A stretch of DNA of 64,000 nt from Diplonema japonicum. Taxonomy: Eukaryota; Euglenozoa; Diplonemea; Diplonemida; Diplonemidae. The notes below the pieces were generated by a model, which did no database searches, was not told the origin of the DNA, and worked only from the letters and a program-made list of their open reading frames with translations. Made by a program: the position numbers and the translations under genes. Numbering within the stretch: position 1 is the first letter of the stretch; every line of letters begins with the position of its first letter. The stretch spans positions 477,486 to 541,485 of the forward strand of contig OZ025693.1 in assembly GCA_964019335.1 (NCBI GenBank), written 5' to 3'. Shown in pieces: positions 19,476 through 29,100 of the stretch.

Positions 19476-19713
19476 CTATACTTGTAGCACCGCCTGTGAC
19501 AACGAGCCTCCAGATGAACGGTTCTCATCTTCGCCTCCACATGGACCACGCAAGCCCAAGTTCCTGAAGATCTTCACCCTTGTTCCTGTCCAGGACCTCT
19601 CCCTCCCAAACCAGTTTGAACTTGTACCAACAGCTCCCCACCAAATCGATCCCTTATTTAACATCAGAGGCGAAGTACTGAGGTTTCAGATTGCCGCCCG
19701 ACATGTTTGTTGA
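19476..19713 (+). pseudogene. Orphan open segment, possible exon or gene remnant
   Basis: The plus strand reads PPDERFSSSPPHGPRKPKFL, then KIFTLVPVQDLSLPNQFEL, then a hydrophobic stretch ending RFQIAARHVC and a stop at 19711-19713. Composition is protein-like, but there is no start, no obvious acceptor after the G run and no family that I recognise. It could be a terminal exon, a decayed gene or chance. Confidence 0.25.
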
Positions 19714-19880
19714 CCTGGTTGGGAGTTGTGCTGAAAACAAAGGAGGAAAACAAGAACTGTAATATCAGCTAATTTTAGTCCGACAAGTGACACCATACAA
19801 CAAAAAGGAAAAAAAAAAAAAAAAAGAAAAAAAAGCTGACGATAATTCCGAACAAAATTATTTCTTTATGAATGGTATCA

Positions 19881-21538
19881 CTACTCTCGTTCCTTCGTGG
19901 TTATCATGGTCAGCACCTTGCCCTCGAACCTGTTGTGGTGTTGCTATTGCTGGAAAGCATACCCATTGCTCCTGTCGATGCCGTCCCACATGTACCCAGC
20001 TCTGATGCCAAAACGGTTTGCGGGTGAGATGCCATCGTAAAACTGTGGTGTGTAATGGTGTGTTGTGCACTGTGTACCTTTTGTCGTGTGGCTGCGCTCT
20101 CCGCAAACTCCTTTTCCTTTCGACGCTTTTCTTTCTTCTCTTTTTTACTTTTCTTTTCTTTCTTGCCTTTCTTATCCTTCTTAGCTTCACCTTCGTCCCC
20201 ACCATCAAACCTGTGAGCGTGGTTGAAGTGTGGCCACATACATGTCTGTGTCCTTACGCATCATGTCCAGCAGAGGGTCGTCCATGCGGATCTCCTCTCG
20301 TTTGCGTTTCTTGTTCCGTTCTTCTTCTTCGTCACTGTCAGCTGCTGGTTCTTCTTGTTGTGCTTCCGACTGCACAATGCCACGGCCCCATTTCTGCTGT
20401 TCTTCAGTAAGCTCCTTCTTCGGGTTCTCTTTTTGTTCTTTTGGATTATAATCCAGTTCCTTTCCAGACCCCTTTGCGCGGTATCTGTAAAAAATAAATA
20501 TGAGCTCGTCCGGGAAAAAATGTCAGCAAAATGACCCTCTTGTGCAAAGAAAAGTCCATGAAACATCACTGGCTTGCCCTCGCTGGGTACCGTGTTTAAG
20601 CAGCACACGCCGCGATTCTAACTGCGATCTCTTCCAGTTCTGCAAATGCGGTATTTCTATCGGAATTGGGCTAAAATAATGGGAAATAAGTGGATTCAAC
20701 TTTACGCTCACTTATTACGTTCCAAATCACTATGGACCGCTGTGCGTTCGCAATCAGGACCCCTATTTAGAAAACCCCTTTTGTAAGCATACACAGTTGC
20801 AGCGCCCTCACCTAACATCTTCGGGTCGATGCTCATCCACTTTTTCTCTTCCGCTTCCTGTATCCTGCGGTTGTCTTCCACCTGCTGTGCTGCTGTTCGA
20901 AGGCCAGCGAACGTGCCGTCCGTCATCTTCTCCGGGGACTCCTTCCGCAGGGGGCTCTGGTCCGAATCAGAAGGGGGAGGGGGAGTGGGCGCCCCTTCAG
21001 GTTGATCACCAACACTGTGCCTGCCTGCAGACGCGTCAGCATGTTGTGGTACTTCTGCATCAGAGCCTGAGTCGTGTCTGGCACGCGTCTGCGGCACCTG
21101 TGCACGAGGCACATCAATATCAGAGTCAGAATCATGTCTGGTATTTGTCGGTGCTTGTGCACGAGGCACATCGATGTCAGAGTCAGAGTCGTGTCTGATC
21201 CGCCCAAGGGGGGCTGGGCCAGGGTCAGAATCAGAATCGTGTCTAGAAGGCTTCAGGTTCACCTGCGACCATGTTCCCCGTTTAACTTTCGAGGCAACAT
21301 GCTCCTTGTCCCCCAGAACAGCTGCTACGTCTGCACTTTTAATCGCACTCTGCATCATCTCCTCATCGGAGTCCCCAGACCGCCTCCCTGCTGCCACCGC
21401 CACGTCCCTGTCGACGATGCCCCCTAGTTTCTTGACTACCTTCTTCCTTACCTTCTTTGTCTTTTTCTCCCCGTACATGCTCTCCAGGAAAGCCTGCCGT
21501 CCTGGGTCACCACCGCCGTCATTTTTGTTGAGGGACAT
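19881..21538 (-). CDS. BUD13: BUD13, RES-complex splicing factor (five exons)
   Basis: Exons on the minus strand: 21538-20793, 20484-20242, 20210-20078, 20042-19963, 19929-19881; introns are 308, 31, 35 and 33 nt. The join gives 416 residues without a stop. BUD13 is the scaffold of the retention and splicing (RES) complex that acts on the activated spliceosome. Evidence: RHDSDSD-type repeats in the first exon (the RHDSP-like repeats of BUD13), [15 protein letters not shown] spanning intron 1 (family ETVYRDxxGR), [11 protein letters not shown] in exon 2 (family KWGKGLAQ), a lysine-rich spacer, and [19 protein letters not shown] plus SNGFE spanning intron 4 (family [21 protein letters not shown]). 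The family's final hydrophobic tail is replaced by a short [12 protein letters not shown] end. Three introns have GTATG donors, the 35-nt one GTACA. The ATG lies 3 nt after an acceptor. Confidence 0.93.
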
Positions 21539-21541
21539 CCC

Positions 21542-21543
21542 CT
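21542..21543 (-). promoter_or_regulatory. Putative trans-splice acceptor AG for BUD13
   Basis: On the minus strand CTCTTTGCACTTCTTCACAG is followed by GGG and the ATG. The stop of the upstream gene is only about 55 nt away, leaving no room for a separate promoter. Confidence 0.55.
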
Positions 21544-21597
21544 GTGAAGAAGTGCAAAGAGGCTCGAACCTTTTTCTTTTTCATTCTCATTGAATAC

Positions 21598-22005
21598 TCA
21601 GAACCCCGTTTTGAAAAAGAAGCGATAGCTTACTGCGGTTGCAACGCCGCAGAGGGAGAGCCATGAGTCGCTGGAGCCGCTTGTGGCGAGGATGATGTAG
21701 GCGGCGGTGAGGATGGGAAGAGCTGAGGGAGCACGTATGCCGAGGACTGTTGAAGAAGGGAATCTTTTCGCAGCCTCCATCACACCGTTGGCGACGAGGC
21801 CGGCACTGATGGCGTGCAGACCTGACACGGGCTCTGTGGTCGTGAAGTGCGACGTCGGGACCACCGCCCCACCAACCTCGAGGTACTGGGTTGCAGTGTT
21901 TGCAGAGTTGCTTGTGGCCATCCCTGCTGTGTACAGCATCCCAGGGCAGAAGGATAAGATCCCAAGAGCGCGAACGAATCCAGCCTCACCGCTCCCGAGG
22001 TTCAT
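21598..22005 (-). CDS. Small membrane protein, about four hydrophobic helices
   Basis: 135 residues from the ATG at 22003-22005 (MNLGSGEAGFVRALG). An in-frame ATG further upstream would add a poly-lysine leader encoded by an A run and lies before the splice acceptor, so I reject it. Hydrophobic segments are near residues 10-30, 66-82, 94-112 and 117-130, consistent with a multi-pass membrane protein. I do not recognise the family, and nothing in the sequence fixes the organelle. It lies between BUD13 and a mitochondrial-type gene on the same strand with very short spacers. Confidence 0.7.
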   Translation of the reverse strand: MNLGSGEAGFVRALGILSFCPGMLYTAGMATSNSANTATQYLEVGGAVVPTSHFTTTEPVSGLHAISAGLVANGVMEAAKRFPSSTVLGIRAPSALPILTAAYIILATSGSSDSWLSLCGVATAVSYRFFFKTGF

Positions 22006-22008
22006 TAC

Positions 22009-22010
22009 CT
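22009..22010 (-). promoter_or_regulatory. Putative trans-splice acceptor AG
   Basis: ACTATACCACACAG on the minus strand, three bases before the ATG at 22005. Upstream is a long A run rather than a pyrimidine tract, so this acceptor is weaker than the others. Confidence 0.35.
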
Positions 22011-22019
22011 GTGTGGTAT

Positions 22020-22057
<38 letters not shown>

Positions 22058-22203
22058 CTTGCTTTTTTTTTCCTCCGTATTATTTCTCCTTGCATACCAT
22101 GTTGCCACCCCAGCGAACGAGTGCCAAGTTCAACGCTAACGAGACAAAACTCGTTTCAAGCAGAGAGTGCGTGATAGTCTGTGTGTTGTCTTGAACGATC
22201 ATC

Positions 22204-22557
22204 TTAGCATACAGTGTACATGCGACCCTCCTTAAGATTTTCTTGGCTGAGGCTGCAATGCTTGTAGAACCACTTACGTGCACGTTGATTCGATGTGACG
22301 AAAAGCAAGTACACCATGATGAGAGTGAAGATGGTGTAGGTCACGGGGTTGAAGTACTCTGGGAACATCTCCACATCTCGCCTGAAGTCTTTCACAAACT
22401 CCAATGGGTTCGCATTACTGTTGCCGTCGTCTTGCCTGCCTCCGCCGAAATTATATCTCCGCTGGCTTTTAAGATGTATCCCCCTAAACTGTGCTGCCTT
22501 GCTCGCCAGTCCACGCAAGCCACCTTGCTTTACTGATCTATGTATGAGAAGAAGCAT
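22204..22557 (-). CDS. Small protein with mitochondrial-type presequence and one membrane helix
   Basis: 117 residues if unspliced. The first about 40 residues (MLLLIHRSVKQGGLRGLASK ... FRGIHLKSQRRYNFGG) are basic, lack acids and are amphipathic, as in mitochondrial targeting peptides. A helix TYTIFTLIMVYLLFVTS lies near residues 73-89. Size and layout resemble accessory subunits of respiratory complexes, but no family is recognised. A 31-nt candidate intron (22247-22277, GTAAGT ... CAG) would replace the last 24 residues by a 55-residue tail ending at 22080 with a second hydrophobic stretch (SLALNLALVRWGG), giving 148 residues. Both forms are open; I list the unspliced one. A possible acceptor is at 22583-22584. 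Confidence 0.65.
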   Translation of the reverse strand: MLLLIHRSVKQGGLRGLASKAAQFRGIHLKSQRRYNFGGGRQDDGNSNANPLEFVKDFRRDVEMFPEYFNPVTYTIFTLIMVYLLFVTSNQRARKWFYKHCSLSQENLKEGRMYTVC

Positions 22558-23183
22558 TTCCCCCTTCCCTTTTGTTCTCTCGCTAATTTTGTATGCTTAA
22601 AAAAGTCATTGGATTCGGGGAGATGGGGTTGTATGTAATTAAAGGGTTGATACAACAGCCTTAAAAAAAGGGAAAAACTGGAGGGGGAAAAAAACTAACT
22701 CAGCGCATCGGGAAAAAGAGTCGGCTGATTGTTTGTGCAAGCCGGGGAAAAAAAAGGAACAAAAGAAGGAGAAAGGTTCACTGAGCACGTGTGAACAATA
22801 ATAACTGTGTTTATTTAACTCTAATAGCACTGAACTAAAAGGAGAGTGCGTTTATATTTGCTACCTATCCAGGCAGATAAAAAGAAGCTCTAAGAACAGC
22901 AAAAGGCAACTATAAAAAGGGCCTAGCAGCAGCAGGTTAGACCTGACTGAAGGAGGTGGGGAAAGAAAACTATTTTTTTTTCTTGTCTTTATAAAAACAC
23001 ATTGAAAAGTTGACTATGGTGACTAAAAAAAAAAGAGAGAGAAAAGAAATCACGGCAGGCGCCGGTCGGATAACGGAAGTGTCTATAGCTTTCTAACCGC
23101 GTTCCACATAACGTTGAACTGCCTTCACGTTGTTTCGACAAGATCATCTAAAAATAAAAGGGGGGGGTCATAAGGAGGGGGGT
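22558..23183. other. Intergenic region between giant gene and small gene
   Basis: No gene, tRNA or repeat seen. It should contain the 3' untranslated region of the giant gene and the splice acceptor of the small gene (ATTAG, 22583-22584). Confidence 0.5.
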
Positions 23184-26100
23184 CTACTTTTCATAGTTAG
23201 GTCGAAGGGATGCGACCTTCCCAATACGCTTCTTCCATGAGGCGATACGCGTCTTTGCCTCCTGGGGAGCACTTGGGAGGGATGCCTTCCTTGATATCCT
23301 TTTTAGCGTTTCGGTTTCCTCAGGTTTGAGGTACTCCAAGGAGGCAAGTGCTGCCTTGATACTTTCGTAGACTTCGTCTGCCTCTACTGCAAGGTCGCTG
23401 GGAATGAGTTGCAAGATAAGGTGTGTCTTTGTCTTGGCGGTCACGAGGTGACGCCCCACTTCATCTACAACAGTCTCCGTCAGCTCCGCGTCGACCTTCT
23501 GTTTGCTCTCCACGATCACGACATCGTCTGTCTGGCACCGCATGTCCTTTACGGGCTTCGTCTTCCCGCTTGCCTCTTCCATCAGGCCCTTCATCAGCGC
23601 GTTCAGCTCATTAGGGTCGACTGACAAATTTGCAAACGATTCGTCTGGATCCAACCCTGCCGCGATGCGCTGCTTCCTCCTCTCGATCTTTTTCTTCCTC
23701 AACAGCAGCTCTCTTGCCATCGCTTCCAGCTGCCTCACAAAAACCCCTGATACATCTGCATCCTTCTCCCGCGCATCGCTGTCCCTCCGCATTCTCAACT
23801 CCGCCACCACGTCAGTCAGTTCCTCCAGCCGCCTCTTCAGCTTTCTCACATTCTGTATCGACACCTCGTCCTCCTCGACAAGCATGTCCGCTCCCTCGAG
23901 GTGCGCGATCCTTTTCAACAACATGTCATTTTCCTCTTCCAAGTCCCGCACCCGCTCCCCTGCCTGAGCCACACTGCGGAATACCAACTCCTCTGCCTCG
24001 TCGAATGCCTTCACCATCTCTTCCAGCTCTGCTGCCTTATCTCTGTACCTGTGTTTGATATCCGTGTATTTCGTCTTCAGCATCTCCAGATCCAGCACAA
24101 CCTTCCCGCTGTCGTCCCTGAAACTCTCGTTGCTCAGTAGATCGAAGCTTCTTGCCTTCCGTTCATCCTGCGCAGGCACGTACGTCTTACCCTCGACAGG
24201 AGGCTCAGGTTCTTGCTCAGAAGATATGTCATCTTTGCTTACATCTAGTGCGCTGATGGGTTCGCTGCCTGTCATCGGTTCACCATGCTCGGCTTCATCA
24301 GCACCGCTGTGTGCCTTGTGTTCTTGATGAGCTGCCTTTGTTAACACAGAGCTTTCTTCAGGCTGTGTGGGCGTCAACTGGCTTTCGCCCACCAACATGC
24401 TTCGGAATTCATTCAGCAGTTCATTCAGACCAGTCACCTCATTTTTGTCAACAGCCCCCTGTACCTCTGTCAACTTTTCGACTAAGCTGCTGCACTTCAC
24501 GGTATCTGTTTCAACCTGCTTGCTTCGCATCATCATCTCTTCTTGCACAAAGAGTCTTACCTTTCGGTCTGCTACCTCAGTGACTTGCACGGTATCCTCG
24601 GAGGCTGTTCCACATGACAGCGATGCCTCCTTCACGAGGAGCTTGACACCTGCAACGTTGTGTTCAGTTGCTTTGACACCCTTCAAAAGCCCTACGTCAC
24701 TTTCTTGATTGCGATGCTCTACATCATATCCTTCTGTGTGCAAATCATCTCCTTGAGATTCTTCTAATGCTTGTTGCGTGCGCAATATGTCTTCAAACTC
24801 GTTCAGCAGCATCCTCAGCTCCTTCATTGCAGGTGTACTTTTCCCGTTCAATGTATCTTGCACTTCCTCCAGTTTCTCTACCAAGTAATCATATTTCGGG
24901 ATTTCTTTTTCATTTGCAATGCAAACACTTCTTTCACTCAACTGCGGAGCATTTCCTCGTACACTGCTAGATGGGGTAGCTGGAGTATTGGGGAAGGTTG
25001 CAAGGGATGCTTCCGACGTTCGCAACAAATGCCCTGCAGATGCTGCGAGACCTGCTTTAAGATTGCCAGCAGGTGTAGCACTCTCCAACCAATGCGGTGT
25101 CAACTCCACAGGTCTGGCACGCTGCAGGAGGGCATCACACCTCGACAGGAGAGGCTGCAGGTCGACTGTGTCTTGGTGTTTTGCTTCAGAATTCAGTTTT
25201 TCAAGATCTTCAATGAGACTGCTCATATTCGGCTCAAGCGGGTCGACAAGCTGCGCCGTGTGTTGCAGTGGTAATTGCAGACTGGTGAACAGCTCTTGCG
25301 ACGTTTCGTGCAGCACAGGCACCGCAGCCATCTGCACGGGCACCACAAGGAGTCGTGATACTTCGTGCAGTTCGGCACTTTGTTCCTGATGGGACCCATC
25401 GACGTGTTGTTTTGCTTCAGGTTGGGTCTTTGCGCTAGATGTGCGTGCATATGTTTCACAAAGCTGCGTCGGGTGCTTGCTCTCAAACTGCACGACGTCC
25501 TGTGCCCATGCCCCCTCGTGACCAAGAAGCTCCAACACACGTGGGTGGCAAGGTGTCTCCAAGAACTCCGAAAACTCAACGAGTACACACTCGGAGGTCC
25601 CCTTGTCCTGGTTTTGATGCTCAGAATACACTTCAGTTTCATGCAACTGCGCGTTCTCCAGCTCGATGGTTGTCGGTTTCTCAGATGTGCTGCCTGTGTT
25701 TCGAGTCTCAACTTGTGTGGCTCGTGACTCCGTGTGCAGTGGTAGCTGCTCCAACAAAGATTGATGCGTTTGAGCCAACGCAAGGACTTCTTTCCATGAA
25801 GGTGGTAGGGAATACAACTTGCTTTCGGTTTCAAAAAGAAGAGGAGCCTGTTCAATATCATGCAACTCCTTGACATCAAGACCACCAGCCTCCTTCACGG
25901 GTGACACATCCACAAACTCCTCGCGCAGCAGCACCTCCTCCTTCGCGAAGAGCTCGGTTTGTGGAGCACTTCGACAGCTGGTGTCTTGCGGAATGTCTGA
26001 TTCGGTGTAACTACAGTGCTCCGTGCCTTCCTGCTCGTACAACGCCACCTTAAACTCAGTCTCTTCTTGTGTGCTGTGGCTCTTGGTGACGGGCTTTTGT

Positions 26101-29100
26101 CCTTCAGTCTGCTTCCTCGCCACACCGCCACCCGGAGTCTCATTCTTCACTGGGGTCGCCGACACCACTTCTCTTACTTGAAGAACGGTGTCCTGTCCAA
26201 CACTCGGAGTTTGTGTTGCTACTCCTCCCGTAACGTAAAGCTCCCCTCGCAGCTCGTCAGTAGAAGGTGGAAAAGAGAACAGCTGCTGTTCAGCTTCAAA
26301 CAGAACAGGAACACAGTGTTCGACACTTTGTTCCTGATGGGACCCATCGACGTGTTGTTTTGCTTCGGGTTGGGTCTTTGCGCTAGATGTGCGTGCATAT
26401 GTTTCGAAAAGCTGCGTCGGGTGCTTGCTCTCAAACTGCACGACGTCCTGTGTCCATGCCCCCTCGTGACCAAGAAGCTCCAACACACGTGGGTGGCAAG
26501 GTGTCTCCAAGAACTCCGAAAGCTCAACGAGTACACACTCGGAGGTCCCTTTGTCCTGGTTTTGATGCCCAGGATAAATTTCAGTTTCATGCAACTGCGC
26601 GTTCAACTGCTGCTGGTTGTTCTCCCCTTTACTACTGTCACCAGATGATACTTCTGCAACTGGGGTCGCCGACACCACTTCTCTTACTTGAAGAACAGTG
26701 TCCTGTCTAACACTCGGAGTTTGTGCTACTCCTCCAGCAACGCAAAGCCCCCCTCGCAGCTCGTCAGAAGAAGGTGGAAGAGAGAACAGCTGCTGTTCAG
26801 CTTCAAACAGAACAGGAACACATTGTTCGACACTTTGTTTCTGATGGGACCCATCGACGTGTTGTTTTGCTTCGGGTTGGGTCTTTGCGCTAGATGCGTG
26901 TACATATGTTTCGAAAAGCTGTGTCGGGTGCTTGCTCTCAAACGGCACGACATCCCGTGTCCATGCCCCCTCGTGACCAAGAAGCTCCAACACACGTGGG
27001 TGGCAAGGTGTCTCCAAGAACTCCGAAAGCTCAACGAGTACACACTCGGAGGTCCCCTTGTCCTGGTTTTGATGCTCATGATACAACTCAGTTTCATGCT
27101 GCTGGTCGTTTTCCCTTTTACTACTGTCGCCATATGATATTTCTGTCAAAGGCAGTTCAGTTGTGAAGCCTCCAGGTTTTTCGGGTGTTCTGTTCATGTT
27201 TTGAGTCTTAACCTGTATAGTTCGTGTCTCCGTGTGCAGTGGTAGCTGCTCCACCAAAGATTGATGCGTTTGAGCCAACGCAAGGACCTCTTTCCATGAA
27301 GGTGGTAGGGAACACAACTGGTTTTCCGTCTCAAAAAGAAGAGGAGCATATTCGAAAACATGTAACTCCCTGTCGTACTCCTCCAGCAGGACGGTCGCGG
27401 GCCTTCTTTGCTCCTCCAAGACGGTCGCGGTCCTCGGCTCCTCCTCCTGCTCCTTCTTCTCGCCCGCGGCTGCTAGTGCTGCGAGGGTCTCGAAGCGCTC
27501 CTCCAAGACGGTCGCAGACCTTTGCGCCTCGCGTGCCGCGAGTGCCGCGTAGCCCTCCCGCAGCTTCTCCACCTCTTCCGCCTGCGGGACGACGGCCTCC
27601 GAGCTCTCCTGCAGGGTCCTTTCCTCGGGCTTCTTTGCCTTTTCTTCTGGCTCGTCGCTCGACACCGGCACCGACGGGGCGACTTCTTCTGCTGCCCTCG
27701 AGACGAAGGCTTCATGCACCTCCAGGACGACCACGACGGCCTTCTTCGCCGTTTCTCCGCTCTTTTTCGCGTCCTTCGCAGCTTCAGCCTCAGCCTCAGC
27801 CTCAGCCTCAGCCTCTGCGTCGCTCGTCGTCGTGCTCGTGCTTGTGCTCGAAGCCTCTTCCCTTTCTTCTCCCGAGGCCTTTGCCCTTGCCTCTGCCTGC
27901 TTGTCCTCCGCAGCTTCTTCCAGCCTTGCCCTCAGCTCCCTCACCTCCTCCTGCAGCTTTGCGACTTCTGCCGCGGTAAGGCCCGGCTGCGGCTGCTGTG
28001 ATGCTGATGCTGATGCTGCTGACGCGGTCAGCAACAGCTCCTCGGCCTCGACAAGCTCCAAATCCCGCGGTGTGGGTGTGTGTGTAGGCGTGGGTGTGTC
28101 CTCCCCCTGAAGCGCCGCACAGCGCTCCTCCGCTTCCCGCTGCGTTGCGAGGGCAGCGTGCTCCGCTTCGACCGCTTTTCGGAGGTTCACAGAGGCGTTC
28201 TCCACGCGCTCCTTTGCACGCTCCAAGCGAGCTCCCGCTTCGTCCTCTGTCTGCGCCTCCTCCTCGTCTTCCTCGGACGAAGCAAGGAGCACCATCGGCT
28301 CTGCCGTCGCCTGTCTTGTTGCGAGGGTCTCGGAGCGCTCCTCCAGCAGGACGGTCGCGGGCCTTCTTTGCTCCTCCAAGACGGTCGCGGTCCTCGGCTC
28401 CTCCTCCTGCTCCTTCTTCTCGCCCGCGGCTGCTAGTGCTGCGAGGGTCTCGAAGCGCTCCTCCAAGACGGTCGCAGACCTTTGCGCCTCGCGTGCCGCG
28501 AGTGCCGCGTAGCCCTCCCGCAGCTTCTCCACCTCTTCCGCCTGCGGGACGACGGCCTCCGAGCTCTCCTGCAGGGTCCTTTCCTCGGGCTTCTTTGCCT
28601 TTTCTTCTGGCTCGTCGCTCGACACCGGCACCGACGGGGCGACTTCTTCTGCTGCCCTCGAGACGAAGGCTTCATGCACCTCCAGGACGACCACGACGGC
28701 CTTCTTCGCCGTTTCTCCGCTCTTTTTCGCGTCCTTCGCAGCTTCAGCCTCAGCCTCAGCCTCAGCCTCAGCCTCAGCCTCTGCGTCGCTCGTCGTCGTG
28801 CTCGTGCTTGTGCTCGAAGCCTCTTCCCTTTCTTCTCCCGAGGCCTTTGCCCTTGCCTCTGCCTGCTTGTCCTCCGCAGCTTCTTCCAGCCTTGCCCTCA
28901 GCTCCCTCACCTCCTCCTGCAGCTTTGCGACTTCTGCCGCGGTAAGGCCCGGCTGCGGCTGCTGTGATGCTGATGCTGATGCTGCTGACGCGGTCAGCAA
29001 CAGCTCCTCGGCCTCGACAAGCTCCAAATCCCGCGGTGTGGGTGTGTGTGTAGGCGTGGGTGTGTCCTCCCCCTGAAGCGCCGCACAGCGCTCCTCCGCT

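Noticed and set aside
19205-19549. Minus-strand frame encoding a (SLTH)n polypeptide
   Set aside because: It is the direct translation of the GAGT microsatellite; no start context or flanking coding sequence.
22006-22095. Poly-lysine N-terminal extension of the small membrane protein
   Set aside because: Encoded by an A homopolymer upstream of the acceptor; likely untranslated.
648-23183. tRNA, rRNA or spliced-leader RNA genes
   Set aside because: I looked for tRNA T-loop/anticodon patterns and short Sm-site transcripts and found nothing that I could support by eye.
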